NCBI RefSeq assembly: GCF_024198255.1
Contig: NZ_JAJVKW010000005.1
Location: 310,001 to 374,000 of the forward strand
Length of the DNA: 64,000 nucleotides
Direction: 5' to 3'
Source of the DNA: Myxococcus guangdongensis
Lineage (GTDB): Bacteria; Myxococcota; Myxococcia; Myxococcales; Myxococcaceae
Part shown: positions 26,271-35,241 of the stretch, piece by piece
How the letters are laid out: the number at the start of each line of letters is the position of its first letter
Numbering within the stretch: position 1 is the first letter of the stretch
Notes under the pieces: model-generated
Told to the model about the DNA's origin: nothing
What the model saw: the letters and a program-made list of their open reading frames with translations, nothing else
The model's database searches: none
Program-made: the position numbers and the translations under genes

Positions 26271-27151
26271 GACTTGCGCCTCGTCGTCGCGATGGGCTCC
26301 ACGGTGAACAGCTCTGCCTGCGCAGGGGACGGCTCACCGGGCTCCACCAGCCCGAGCACCTCCTTCACCGGACCGAAGCTGCGTCGGTGGATGGGCAGCA
26401 CTCCCTTCTCCCGCAGCGCCTGGACGTGGCGCGCCGTCGGGTAACCCTTGTGGTCGGCCAGGCCGTAGCCCGGGTAGCGCGCGTCCAGCTCCGCCATCAG
26501 CCGGTCCCGCGTCGTCTTGGCCAGGATGGACGCCGCCGCGATGCTCATCGAGAGCGAGTCACCCTTGATGATTCCGCGCTGCGGCGCCGGGCACTGCGGA
26601 ATCGTCCGCGCGTCCACCAGCACGTAGTCGGGCTTGAGCCCCAGCCCCTCCACCGCGCGGCGCATGGCCAGCAGACCCGCGTGGTAGATGTTGAGCTGGT
26701 CGATCTCCTCGACCTCCGCCCGGCCCACCGCCCACGCGACGACGTCGCGCTTGAGCGACTCCGCCAGCGCCTCGCGCTTCTGCGCGTCCAGCACCTTCTT
26801 GGAGTCGTCCAGGCCCTTGAGCCGGTAGCTCCTGGGCAGCACCGCGGCGGCCGCCACGACGGGGCCGGCGAGCGGGGCCATGCCCGCCTCGTCCACCCCC
26901 GCAACGTGCACCAGCCCCTGCTCCCACAGCTCCGTCTCGAAGCGCAGCAGGTGCCGCAGCCGCTGGCCCTCCGAGCGGTTGCGCTCCTGCCTCGCGCGGA
27001 TGCGCCGCGCCAGCGACTGGGCACCCCGACGAGGGTCCGCGTCCAGCGCCTCCAGCAGGCCCGAGGGGAGGGGCTGTGCCTGGTTGACGAAGCGCTCGGT
27101 CAGCTCGCCGAGCGCGCACTGGAGCCACTGCTCCCGGCTATCGATGGACAT
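26267..27151 (-). CDS. rnhB: Ribonuclease HII with altered GRG motif
   Basis: A 294-residue RNase HII, which nicks DNA 5' of misincorporated ribonucleotides. The first acidic pair is in [18 protein letters not shown] (D87, E88), the next Asp is in VLVDARTIP, and the last is in the [11 protein letters not shown] region, so the metal-binding residues are present. The motif G-R-G that normally follows DEA (DEAGRGPLAG), which contacts the ribonucleotide-DNA junction, is G-M-A here. An extra N-terminal helical region of about 80 residues precedes the catalytic domain, making it longer than the usual 200-230 residues. Confidence 0.9.
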   Translation of the reverse strand: MSIDSREQWLQCALGELTERFVNQAQPLPSGLLEALDADPRRGAQSLARRIRARQERNRSEGQRLRHLLRFETELWEQGLVHVAGVDEAGMAPLAGPVVAAAAVLPRSYRLKGLDDSKKVLDAQKREALAESLKRDVVAWAVGRAEVEEIDQLNIYHAGLLAMRRAVEGLGLKPDYVLVDARTIPQCPAPQRGIIKGDSLSMSIAAASILAKTTRDRLMAELDARYPGYGLADHKGYPTARHVQALREKGVLPIHRRSFGPVKEVLGLVEPGEPSPAQAELFTVEPIATTRRKS

Positions 27152-27169
27152 GCTGGCGGACCCGAAGAG

Positions 27170-27184
27170 CTACCGGAACGGTAG
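27170..27184. promoter_or_regulatory. Palindrome upstream of rnhB
   Basis: CTACCG-GAA-CGGTAG is a perfect 6-bp inverted repeat with a 3-base spacer, 18 bases upstream of the rnhB ATG. It could be an operator for the rnhB/DUF2325/phosphatase unit. The rest of the gap (27185-27379) shows nothing I can name. Confidence 0.35.
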
Positions 27185-27379
27185 GACGCCACGCGGGGCT
27201 CCCCAGAGGGGGAACGCGGCTCCCGCCACAACACGTCCCCACCGCCGTACACACGGGAGCGCCCGAAGGCTGGGAGGCTCCGAGGACGAGGAAGAGGCGG
27301 GAGGTGGCGAGCATGCGGGTCTGACGCATGGCTCCAAGCCGTACCGCATCGGACCGGCCGAACACAACCTCTGCGGTGC

Positions 27380-27405
27380 CATCTCACATGGAAAACCGTG
27401 AGATG
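27380..27405 (-). terminator. Hairpin after the small lipoprotein gene
   Basis: CATCTCAC (27380-27387) and GTGAGATG (27398-27405) form a perfect 8-bp stem with a 10-base loop, 28 bases past the stop of the minus-strand lipoprotein gene. Confidence 0.45.
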
Positions 27406-27433
27406 CCCGGGAAGTTGGGGGCCCGAGGGCCTG

Positions 27434-27823
27434 TCAGGGGCTCAACTCCAGGGTCAATTCGGACGGCTCGGGCGCGCAGTTGCAGCTGTCACACACCCAC
27501 TCCACATGGGCGGCGGGGGACACCTTGGAGCCGGCGGTGGCCGTGACTCGCACCGGGCTGGGCGCCAGCGTCTCGTTGACGGCGGTGGTGACGCCGTCGG
27601 AGCCGGTGACGCCGGAGATGCTGATGTGGGAGGTCACGTTGGTGGCGGTGACGGTGGCGCCTCGCACGCGAGCGCCGTCCGCGGAGACGACGGCCACGCG
27701 CACGGCCATCAGCGTCGTCTCGCACTCGTCATGGCCTCGCGACATGCGAGGCGCGTCGTCACAGCCGGACAGCATCATGCCGAGTCCGAGGAGCCCACCC
27801 ACCCATCCACACGCCCGAATCAT
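27434..27823 (-). CDS. Small lipoprotein with beta-rich domain
   Basis: A 129-residue protein from ATG 27823 (MIRACGWVGGLLGLGMMLSG), with the lipobox Cys in LSGCDD. The mature part has alternating Val/Thr strands (VRVAVVSADGARVRGATVTA) like a carboxypeptidase-regulatory-like or big-type immunoglobulin fold, then a Cys-rich end (VCDSCNCAP). It is the last gene of a minus-strand run after the zinc-ribbon membrane protein, 44 bases apart. Function unknown. Confidence 0.65.
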   Translation of the reverse strand: MIRACGWVGGLLGLGMMLSGCDDAPRMSRGHDECETTLMAVRVAVVSADGARVRGATVTATNVTSHISISGVTGSDGVTTAVNETLAPSPVRVTATAGSKVSPAAHVEWVCDSCNCAPEPSELTLELSP

Positions 27824-27867
27824 GCACTGGAAGGTGATGCCGATGCCCGCGTGCGGCAATACCCCGT

Positions 27868-29319
27868 TCAATCCGCGCGCGGGCGACTGCGCTCGCTCGC
27901 GAATCTCGCGGCCTGGGTGTCCGGATAGCGGTGTTGCACGTACTGGTAGACCTCCTCCGCGCGCGCCGCGTCATTCATCCGCTCGCCCAGCACGCGCGCC
28001 AGCATGACCAGCGCCCGGGGCGCGGTGGGCGAATCCGGTGCCACGTCCGCGGCGCGTTCCAACGCGGTGACAGCCAGTGGGAAGTTTCCTTCCACCGCCG
28101 CGGCCTGGCCGATGAACAGGTGGTGCTCGGCAGGCACCCTCGCGGCGGGCAGTTGCTCCAAGCCGGCATACAGCGACAGCGCCCGGGCCACGTCGCGCCC
28201 TCCCACCGCCGAGGCGAGGGCGGCGAGCTGCTCGGCGGCGTCCACCTGGGCGCCGGGTGTCTCCACCCCGGGAGCCTCCGCTTCCGGCGCGGGGGTGTCC
28301 CGCTGCACGCCAGCTCCCCCCAGCGGGGCGGACCCCCGGGTGGGTTGGGCGCTCCCCAGCACGGGCGAGACGTAGTCGCTCGCCTCTGCGTAGCCCACGC
28401 GGTCTCCGCGCACGTACAACAGCAGGCCCAGCACGTGCGCCGCCAGGAAGGGCACCACCAGCGTGACGGCCTCCGCGAGCAAGCGGGAGATGAACACCAG
28501 GTCCAGCGCGCGCACCGCCATCGCGAGCACGTGCGCGGCGCCATGGACGACGAGCAGCCCCGCGAGCGCGGCGCAGGCCACCAGGTAGTCGGCGCCCAGG
28601 CCCCGCGCCAGCCGCAGCACCATGGCCGGGTTGAGCATGTGCGAGACGGGGTGCTCCGACGCCGCGAGCAACAGGCCCATGGGCAGCCACAGACAGCCCA
28701 CCAGCACGAGCAGCCAGAACACCGGGTCCGCCGTCAGCCCCGGCGGCATCCGCCACTGGATGAACCACGCGAACATGTCCAGCTTCGCGCCGCCGCCCGG
28801 GTGCGCCCACAGCCCGTAGACGAGCGGCGGCAGGCCCGCGACCAGGAACACCAGCAGCCCGCGCAGGCCGGGCAGCAGCGCGTCGCGGAAGATGTCGCTG
28901 AAGTCCGGGATGTCGAGCGCCGTGTCGCCGCGCGCCGTCTCGCGCACGAGGCCGAAGAAGGTCGCCCAGAACAGCCCCCCGTAGAAGGCGATGAGCGGCG
29001 GCCGCATGACGAGGAAGGCGTTCTCCGCGAGCCAGCCCACCGTCGCCAGGAAGATGCTCAGCGCGACGAGCAGCTGCAGGCCCGCGGCGGAGAAGGGGTA
29101 GCGCCAGGCCTTGCGCAGCCGCCGGGTGAAGGGCACCACGTCGCGGTGCAGGTGGAGCACCTCCGCGTCGCCTCCGCACAGGCCGCACCCGACCAGCTCC
29201 ACCGTCTGGACGCGGCGCCCCACGGCGCACTCCGGACACAGCGACGCGTCGCAGGACTGACACTGCCACCCGGCGAGCTCCCGGGGATGTTGGCGACAGG
29301 CGATGGAGGCGGAGGACAT
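27868..29319 (-). CDS. Membrane protein with N-terminal zinc ribbon and C-terminal TPR
   Basis: A 483-residue protein. Residues about 8-50 have a B-box-like Cys/His pattern (CRQHP, CQSCDASLCPEC, CGLCGG). Six or so hydrophobic helices occupy about 75-320, with a DUF4013-like layout (transport or membrane-shaping families share it). The tail from about 350 holds TPR-like helices (ALSLYAGLEQLPAARVPAEH, FPLAVTALERAADVAPDSPT, ERMNDAARAEEVYQYVQHRY). The zinc ribbon and TPR probably face the cytoplasm and recruit a partner. It begins 12 bases after the M61 protease ends on the same side, so the genes form one unit. Confidence 0.7.
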   Translation of the reverse strand: MSSASIACRQHPRELAGWQCQSCDASLCPECAVGRRVQTVELVGCGLCGGDAEVLHLHRDVVPFTRRLRKAWRYPFSAAGLQLLVALSIFLATVGWLAENAFLVMRPPLIAFYGGLFWATFFGLVRETARGDTALDIPDFSDIFRDALLPGLRGLLVFLVAGLPPLVYGLWAHPGGGAKLDMFAWFIQWRMPPGLTADPVFWLLVLVGCLWLPMGLLLAASEHPVSHMLNPAMVLRLARGLGADYLVACAALAGLLVVHGAAHVLAMAVRALDLVFISRLLAEAVTLVVPFLAAHVLGLLLYVRGDRVGYAEASDYVSPVLGSAQPTRGSAPLGGAGVQRDTPAPEAEAPGVETPGAQVDAAEQLAALASAVGGRDVARALSLYAGLEQLPAARVPAEHHLFIGQAAAVEGNFPLAVTALERAADVAPDSPTAPRALVMLARVLGERMNDAARAEEVYQYVQHRYPDTQAARFASERSRPRAD

Positions 29320-29331
29320 GTCCCCCGAAGC

Positions 29332-31110
29332 CTATGACGCGCCGGGGGCCTCGTCCCAGGGGGCGCCGAGCCAGGACTGGTACGCGGCCTTCTGGGCCTC
29401 GGTGGGCTTGTCCACGCGCGAAAGCCACACCGCCTCCGCGGGCTTGGCGCCCAGCACCACCGGCACCTCCAGCAGCTTGTCCCGGCGGAACAGCGTCACG
29501 CGCACCGTCTCCCCGGGGCGCTTGTCCTCACACCGTGCGACGAGGGCCGCGCCGTCCGCCTTCCAGCCGTCCAGTGCCAGCACGTCGTCCTCCGCGTACA
29601 GCCCCGCGTCCTGCGCCGGCGAGCCGTCCAGCACCGTGGCCACCGTGGCGCTGCCCTTGAGCGTCAGGCCCAGCCAGCCCTTGGTCCGAGCCTCCGTGGC
29701 CTTGCCCTTGGGCGGGGTGCCGCCCCTGTCACTGGCGGACTCGCGCGGACGGAAGCTCGCCTCCAGCCCGACGTGCGCGAGGACCGAGTAGTCCAGCTCC
29801 TCCGTCGTGCGCAGCGCCCGCTCGAAGAAGGCCGACAGGTCCACGCCCGCCACCTCGCTCGCGGCCGCCTCCACGCCGCCCTCGTCCACCCCGGAGCCGT
29901 CGCCGTGGCGCTCCCACAAGAGCCGCATCACGTCATCCAGCCCGCGCTCGTCGCTGGTGGCGCGGCGGATCTCCAGGTCGAGCAGGGCCGACACCACCTC
30001 GCCCTTCAGGTAGTAGGAGATGGCGCTGTTGGGCGAGTTCTCGTCCGGCCGGTAGTGCTTCACCCAGCTCACCAGCGACGCCTCCGCGAGCGTCTGCGTG
30101 CGTCGGCCCGGCGTGGAGTGCAGCAGCGTGAGCGTCTCGCCCAGGCGCGTGAGGTAGCGCTGCGCGGACATCAACCCCGCGCGGCGGACGATGAGGTTGT
30201 CGTAGTACGCGGTGCTGCCCTCGAAGGCCCACAAGAGCGCGGTGTAGTTCTCCTTCGAGTAGTCGAAGGGCACCAGCGCCCGGGGCTTCACCCGCTTCAC
30301 CATCCACAGGTGGAAGTACTCGTGCGCGGCCAGCGTGAGCAGATCCTCCCAGCCGCGCCCCGAGGACAGGCCCGTGCGGGGGAAGAGCAGGGCGGTGCTG
30401 GCCTGGTGCTCCAATCCGCCGCGGCCCTTGTCCGTCAGGTACAGCAGGAACAGGTAGCGCGACATGGGCAGCCCGCCGAACAGCCGCGCCTGCACCTCGC
30501 ACAGCCGCTGGAAGTCCGAGCACAGCCGCTCCGGGTCCGCCGGCGTGTCGCCCCAGACGACGACTTCGTGGGACACGCCCGCCACGCTGAACGTCAGCGG
30601 CGTGTGCGGACCCACCTCGATGGGGCTGTCCACCAGCGTGTCGTAGTCCTTCGCCACGAAGGCCCCGTCGCGCTGACCCAGGGCGCAGAACGACGTCCAG
30701 CCCGGGGGCGCGTCCACGGTGACGTGGTGCTCCCGCTCGCGCGTCGCCTCCGTGTAGAGGAACACGCAGGCGCCGTTGAGGTACGCGTGCGTGCCGTCCA
30801 CGTGGCTGGTGCGCACCGTCAGCTCGTTGCAGTAGACGCGGTAGCGCAGCGTGACGGCCTGGCCCCGTGCGTCCACGTGCCACGACTGCTTGTCCACCCG
30901 CCGCACCGGCAGGGCCGTCCCGTCCACCGTCGACGCGGTGACGTCCTGGACGTGCCGCGCGAACTCGCGCACCAGGTAGCTGCCCGGCGTCCACACCGGC
31001 ATCCGTGCCTCCAGGGCCGCGGAGCCTTCGGGGAAGGTGGCCTCCACCTCCAGCAGGTGGGAGTGGGGCCGGGGCAGGCTGACGCGGTAGCGGACGACGG
31101 TGGGGGACAT
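29332..31110 (-). CDS. M61-family metallopeptidase with PDZ domain
   Basis: A 592-residue protein of the glycyl-aminopeptidase/M61 family. The zinc motif HEYFH begins at about residue 263 in LLTLAAHEYFHLWMVKRVKP, preceded by the substrate-site segment GGLEHQAST. An N-terminal beta domain (about 1-170) and a C-terminal PDZ domain (about 490-570, GSATVATVLDGSPAQDAGLY) complete the family layout. No signal peptide is visible, so it is probably cytoplasmic. M61 enzymes remove N-terminal Gly or Ala in the studied cases. It follows the RsmB-like gene by 25 bases. Confidence 0.88.
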   Translation of the reverse strand: MSPTVVRYRVSLPRPHSHLLEVEATFPEGSAALEARMPVWTPGSYLVREFARHVQDVTASTVDGTALPVRRVDKQSWHVDARGQAVTLRYRVYCNELTVRTSHVDGTHAYLNGACVFLYTEATREREHHVTVDAPPGWTSFCALGQRDGAFVAKDYDTLVDSPIEVGPHTPLTFSVAGVSHEVVVWGDTPADPERLCSDFQRLCEVQARLFGGLPMSRYLFLLYLTDKGRGGLEHQASTALLFPRTGLSSGRGWEDLLTLAAHEYFHLWMVKRVKPRALVPFDYSKENYTALLWAFEGSTAYYDNLIVRRAGLMSAQRYLTRLGETLTLLHSTPGRRTQTLAEASLVSWVKHYRPDENSPNSAISYYLKGEVVSALLDLEIRRATSDERGLDDVMRLLWERHGDGSGVDEGGVEAAASEVAGVDLSAFFERALRTTEELDYSVLAHVGLEASFRPRESASDRGGTPPKGKATEARTKGWLGLTLKGSATVATVLDGSPAQDAGLYAEDDVLALDGWKADGAALVARCEDKRPGETVRVTLFRRDKLLEVPVVLGAKPAEAVWLSRVDKPTEAQKAAYQSWLGAPWDEAPGAS

Positions 31111-31135
31111 GGCCGGGCCTTTCTTCCCGGGCAGG

Positions 31136-32569
31136 CTACTTCGCCCGGACGAGGACGGCCGCGAAGAAGCCGTCGGTGCCGTGGGTGTGGGGCGCCAGCC
31201 GGAGGAACGGACCGGGGCCGAGCTTTGCTCCCAGCTCCGCGCCCAACAGCTCCGCCACGGGGCGCACGCTGTACTCGGGGTGGCGGGAGAGGAAGTCCTC
31301 GACGACGGCCTCGTTCTCCTCGCGCAGCACGCTGCACGTGCCGTAGATGAGCCGGCCGCCGGGCTTCACCATCCGCGAGAAGCGCTCCAGCAGCGCCTTC
31401 TGCCGGGCGGAGTGGGTCTCCAGGTCCTCGGGCGTCAGGCGGTAGCGCGCGTCCGGCTTGCGGCGGAACGTCCCGGTGCCGCTGCAGGGCGCGTCCACCA
31501 GCACCCGGTCCGCCTTGCCCACCAGCGCCTCCAGCGCGGTGTCCACCTCCGGCCCCTCCGCGGGGATGAGTTGGGCGCGCACGTTGTGCACCCCCGCGCG
31601 GCGCGCGCGCTTCTTGAGGTCCTCCATCCGCCGCTCGTCGATGTCGAGCGCGTGCAAGTCCCCTCGGTTCTTCATCTGCGCGGCCAGCTGGAGCGTCTTG
31701 CCGCCGGCGCCCGCGCACGCGTCCACGACGCGCGTGGGCGGCGCGTCCACCAGCATGCCGAGCAGCTGGCTTCCCTCGTCCTGGATCTCCAGGAAGCCCT
31801 CGCGGAAGCTCGTCAGCGAGAAGACGTTGAGGCGCGTCTCCAGGTGCAGGCCCATGGGCGACAGGGCTGTGGGCTTCGACTCCACCTCCTCGGCGCCGAG
31901 TCGTTTGGCCAAGGCGTCCCGGTCCTCCTTGAGGAGGTTGGCGCGCACGGTGAGCGGGGCGCGCTCGTTCATCGCCTCGGCGGCGCGGGCGGCGTCCTTG
32001 CCGTACAGCGCGAGGAAGCGCTCGGCGAGGAAGTCCGGCAGCGAGGCGGCGATGGGGAAGCGCTTCTTCTCCGGCAGGGCCTCCAGCGCCGCGGCGGCCT
32101 GGGGCAGGCCGGAGAGGGCCTGCGCGTCACCGGGCGCGAGCGACGAGGTGCGTGCCACGTCCGCCAGGGGCTCTCCGTGCAGCACGCGCGAGGTGGCCAG
32201 GCGCAGCACGTCCTGCCGCGTCGCATCCAGCGATTCGAAGCGCGGGTGGGCGCGCGACAGGAGGAAGTCCACGGTGCGCTGGCGGCGCAGCAGCGCATAG
32301 ACGCGCTCGGCGACGGCGCGGCGCTCCGACGAGTAGAGGTTGGCCTTGCGGCGCAGCGTGAAGTCGAGCGCCCGGTCCGACAGCCGGCCCTCGTGGCGCA
32401 CCAGCGCGTACGCCTCCAGGCAGGCCTGGAGCACCAGGTCCTCGCGCAGCGGACGCGTGGAGCGCTCGCGCTCGGCGGCCGTGAGCTTCTTCTTGCCGGA
32501 CGAAGGGGAGGGGGACTTCTTCTTCGTGGACGGCCGCGCGAAGCGGCGGGACTTGGATGGGGGAGCCAT
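31136..32569 (-). CDS. rsmB: RsmB-type rRNA (cytosine-C5) methyltransferase
   Basis: A 477-residue enzyme that methylates C5 of a cytosine in 16S rRNA (C967 in E. coli). ATG 32569 (MAPPSKSRRF) is used; 32590 is an alternative. A basic Lys/Ser-rich leader of about 40 residues is followed by a NusB-like helical domain (about 45-180) and a SAM-binding domain with CAGAGGKTLQLAAQ. The two functional Cys motifs are present: DAPCSGTGTFRR and YGTCSVLREENE. The basic leader may help RNA binding. I cannot exclude the related RsmF/NOL1 role, but the NusB-like half favours RsmB. Confidence 0.85.
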   Translation of the reverse strand: MAPPSKSRRFARPSTKKKSPSPSSGKKKLTAAERERSTRPLREDLVLQACLEAYALVRHEGRLSDRALDFTLRRKANLYSSERRAVAERVYALLRRQRTVDFLLSRAHPRFESLDATRQDVLRLATSRVLHGEPLADVARTSSLAPGDAQALSGLPQAAAALEALPEKKRFPIAASLPDFLAERFLALYGKDAARAAEAMNERAPLTVRANLLKEDRDALAKRLGAEEVESKPTALSPMGLHLETRLNVFSLTSFREGFLEIQDEGSQLLGMLVDAPPTRVVDACAGAGGKTLQLAAQMKNRGDLHALDIDERRMEDLKKRARRAGVHNVRAQLIPAEGPEVDTALEALVGKADRVLVDAPCSGTGTFRRKPDARYRLTPEDLETHSARQKALLERFSRMVKPGGRLIYGTCSVLREENEAVVEDFLSRHPEYSVRPVAELLGAELGAKLGPGPFLRLAPHTHGTDGFFAAVLVRAK

Positions 32570-32700
32570 GACGTGCAGGGGCCTTTGCATCCCCGGGGCG
32601 GGTTGACAAGCGGGGAAAGCAAACCCGGGTGGCCGCCGGACGCCCTTCGCGCCCGCCGACATACCCGGGGAGGCCCGCGCCTCGGGGAGGGCGGGGGATT

Positions 32701-34326
32701 TCAGTCGGAGCGGCCGGCTCGGCGCCGGCGCAGGAGCCCCGCCACCAGCAGCCCCGCCAGGGGGAGGAGGGTGGCGGTGGGGCCCGCGGCGCAGCCTCCG
32801 GAGCCGCCGCCGGGCTCGTCCCCGGTGCCGGGCGTGCCCGGCAGGGTGGGGGTGGGGCGCTCGTCGGGCGTGCCCGCGTCGGTGCCCCCGCCTCCGCCGC
32901 CGGACGCGGCGCTGACAGTCACCACGGAAGTGGCGGTGCGCGTCACCGCGCCGAACGTGGCCGTGGCCGTCACCGTGTACTGGCCCGCCTTGGCGTAGGT
33001 GTGCTCCGCGGAGCGGCCCTGGGCCGAGCCGCCGTCTCCGAAGTCCCAGCTCACCGGGACGTCCGTGGACGTGGTCGCCAGGAAGAGCGCGCGGTGGGGG
33101 GCCACGCCGCGCTCACCCTCCACGGTGACGGACAGCGCGTCCGCCGGGGGCGGCTGTTCCACGGGCGGCAGGTCCTTGCGCAGCGTGAGGCTGTCGAGCA
33201 CCTTGCCGTCCGTCGTCAGCAGGTTCGCGGTGAGCAGCCCGTCGACCACCTCCACGTCCAGGAAGCCGTAGGCCTTGTTGTCGCGCATGGCGCTCCAGGC
33301 CGGCTGGCTCGCGGCGAACGTGCGCAGCGTCGCGCCGCCGCCGCCCACCACCAGGTAGGGGATGCCGTTCGAGGATGCGACGTCGTCGCCCTTCATCGGC
33401 TTGCTGCGCTCGTAGTTGTGGTCATGCCCGGTGAGCACCAGGTCCACGCCGTACTTCTCGAACAGGGGCGCGAACTGACGGCGCATGGTGAGCTGCGAGC
33501 CGTGCTCGCCGCTGGACCAGGGCGGGTGGTGGAAGAAGACGACCTTCCACGGCTGCGTGGTGCCGGCCAGGTCCGTCTCCAGCCACGCCTTCTGCCTGGC
33601 CAGCGAGCAGCGCTCCGCGGACGACAGGCCGATGGCGCAGTTGGAGTCGAGCGACACGAAGTGCACGTGCCCCCAGTCGAACGAGTAGTAACGCTCCGAG
33701 CCCTCCGGGTTGTTGGTGGGCATGTACAGGTTGTCCAGGTACGGCTGGCCCTGGTTCGTCACGTACTCGTGATTGCCTGGCGAGGCGAACAGGGGCACCT
33801 GCGCGAGCAGGTCCGCCATGGGCACGAAGAGGTGCTCCTGGAAGTCGGCCTCGGTGCCGTCCGGATAGGCGTTGTCGCCCAGGGCGACGAAGAGCTCCGG
33901 CTTCGTCTGGAGCATCCGGGCCGTGACGCGCTTCTGGTCCGAGCCACCCGTGCCGAAGTCCCCCATGGCGGCGAAGTGCACGCGGCGCGTTCCGGGCACG
34001 GGCGCGGTGGTGAACTGCTTCGCGGGCGTCTTCAGGCCGCAGGCGCTGACCTCATAGGTGTACTCGGTGCCGGGCTTGAGCCCCGTGAGGACCACCGCGT
34101 GGACCTTGCCCGAGTCCTCCGAGCGGGCGACCTCGTTGGTCGCTCCCACGCCGTAGCGCACCTCGGGCGAGCAGTTGGCCGCCAGGCGGAACGCCACCAG
34201 GGCCGTGTCGGGACCCACTTTCTGGAGATAAGGGTCGCGAGCGAGGACGCCCGCGGAGGCCATGCCCGACACCAGCGTCAGGGCCACGGCGAGGGGAAGT
34301 GGGGTGAAGCGGTTCTTCCGATGCAT
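32701..34326 (-). CDS. Purple-acid-phosphatase-like protein with PKD domain and MYXO-CTERM-type tail
   Basis: A 541-residue exported metallophosphatase. The signal peptide is MHRKNRFTPLPLAVALTLVS. An N-terminal fibronectin-III/purple acid phosphatase domain (about 28-110) precedes the calcineurin-like catalytic domain with all metal motifs: GDFG, GDNAYPDG, GNHEY, FHHPPW and GHDHNYER. A PKD domain follows (about 400-475, VSWDFGDGGSAQGRSAEHTY), then a Gly/Pro/Thr spacer and a surface-anchor tail (GGSGGCAAG, hydrophobic helix, RRRRAGRSD). It should release phosphate from organic or polymeric phosphate outside the cell. It lies 132 bases beyond the VTC operon on the same strand. Confidence 0.88.
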   Translation of the reverse strand: MHRKNRFTPLPLAVALTLVSGMASAGVLARDPYLQKVGPDTALVAFRLAANCSPEVRYGVGATNEVARSEDSGKVHAVVLTGLKPGTEYTYEVSACGLKTPAKQFTTAPVPGTRRVHFAAMGDFGTGGSDQKRVTARMLQTKPELFVALGDNAYPDGTEADFQEHLFVPMADLLAQVPLFASPGNHEYVTNQGQPYLDNLYMPTNNPEGSERYYSFDWGHVHFVSLDSNCAIGLSSAERCSLARQKAWLETDLAGTTQPWKVVFFHHPPWSSGEHGSQLTMRRQFAPLFEKYGVDLVLTGHDHNYERSKPMKGDDVASSNGIPYLVVGGGGATLRTFAASQPAWSAMRDNKAYGFLDVEVVDGLLTANLLTTDGKVLDSLTLRKDLPPVEQPPPADALSVTVEGERGVAPHRALFLATTSTDVPVSWDFGDGGSAQGRSAEHTYAKAGQYTVTATATFGAVTRTATSVVTVSAASGGGGGGTDAGTPDERPTPTLPGTPGTGDEPGGGSGGCAAGPTATLLPLAGLLVAGLLRRRRAGRSD

Positions 34327-34458
34327 GCAGCCTCCTCCCGAACCATCTCGGGACGGAGGCCCAACCGTTCACTCCGCGACCTTCATCCAACCTTCCCGTC
34401 ATGGAGCGGGCGGCGAGGCGGGCCCTCGCACGCCCCTCTCCAGGACAGCAGGCAGGCG

Positions 34459-35241
34459 TTACTTCTTGATGTCGTAGGCGGCCAGGTCCTCGGTGCGCTC
34501 GCCCTCCTCGCGCACCTTGCCGATGCCGGGCACCAGCCAGTAGTAGCGCTCCTTGCCGTCCTTCACCTCGCCCGCGTCGTTGAGCTTGTCGCGGCGAATC
34601 TTGATGGCGTTGGTGAAGGTGCCGGCGCGCGTCTGCACCGTCACGCCCACCTCCAGCACGCGCCACGTGTACGTCGGGTCGCTGTCGTCCTTGCTGCCGT
34701 CCCCCATCACCGTGAACTCCTGCACGGCGCTGGTATAGGCCCAGGGCACCGTCGTGGGCGCGCGCGCCAGCGACTTCACCGTCGCGGGGCTCCACGTGGT
34801 GGTGCGCACCTGCACGCCGTCGCGGTGGTCCTCCTCGCGCAGCCGCACGACGAGGCCGTTGCTCTGCTCGAGCTGCCACGAGTACTCCTCGTAGAGGATG
34901 CCCGTGGCCACGCGGTCCTGCCGGCTGTGCACCAGCACGCCCGTCGTCCCCGCCGGGGCGCCCGGCACGTCGCGCGGGCCGAGCACCTCCACCCGCTTCT
35001 GGAACCGGCCGTGCACCGGGTCCTGGATGTCGTAGACCCAGAGCGAGCCCGTCGTCAGCGGCCACAGCGTGGTGGCGGCCGGGTCCGGGTTCGACGGGTC
35101 GGGGTTCTGCGAGTCCCCCGGCAGGCCCACGTCTCCGTCCGGGTTGGAGGGACCGGGGCCCGCGCCCGGCAGGCTTCCTCCACCACCACATCCCACGAGC
35201 AACCATCCGGCCGCGAGCGCGACCACCCACCTGCGCGTCAT
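34459..35241 (-). CDS. Lipoprotein, last gene of the VTC operon
   Basis: A 260-residue lipoprotein from ATG 35241 (MTRRWVVALAAGWLLVGCGG), whose start overlaps the stop of the DUF4956 gene by four bases. A Gly/Pro/Asn/Asp-rich spacer (about 20-55) is followed by a beta-rich domain beginning LWPLTTGSLWVYDIQDPVHG, which resembles a family of envelope proteins with a W-x-Y start but whose function I do not know. In many bacteria VTC/DUF4956 pairs are accompanied by a secreted CotH-type protein; none is here, and this lipoprotein holds that position. Confidence 0.75.
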   Translation of the reverse strand: MTRRWVVALAAGWLLVGCGGGGSLPGAGPGPSNPDGDVGLPGDSQNPDPSNPDPAATTLWPLTTGSLWVYDIQDPVHGRFQKRVEVLGPRDVPGAPAGTTGVLVHSRQDRVATGILYEEYSWQLEQSNGLVVRLREEDHRDGVQVRTTTWSPATVKSLARAPTTVPWAYTSAVQEFTVMGDGSKDDSDPTYTWRVLEVGVTVQTRAGTFTNAIKIRRDKLNDAGEVKDGKERYYWLVPGIGKVREEGERTEDLAAYDIKK

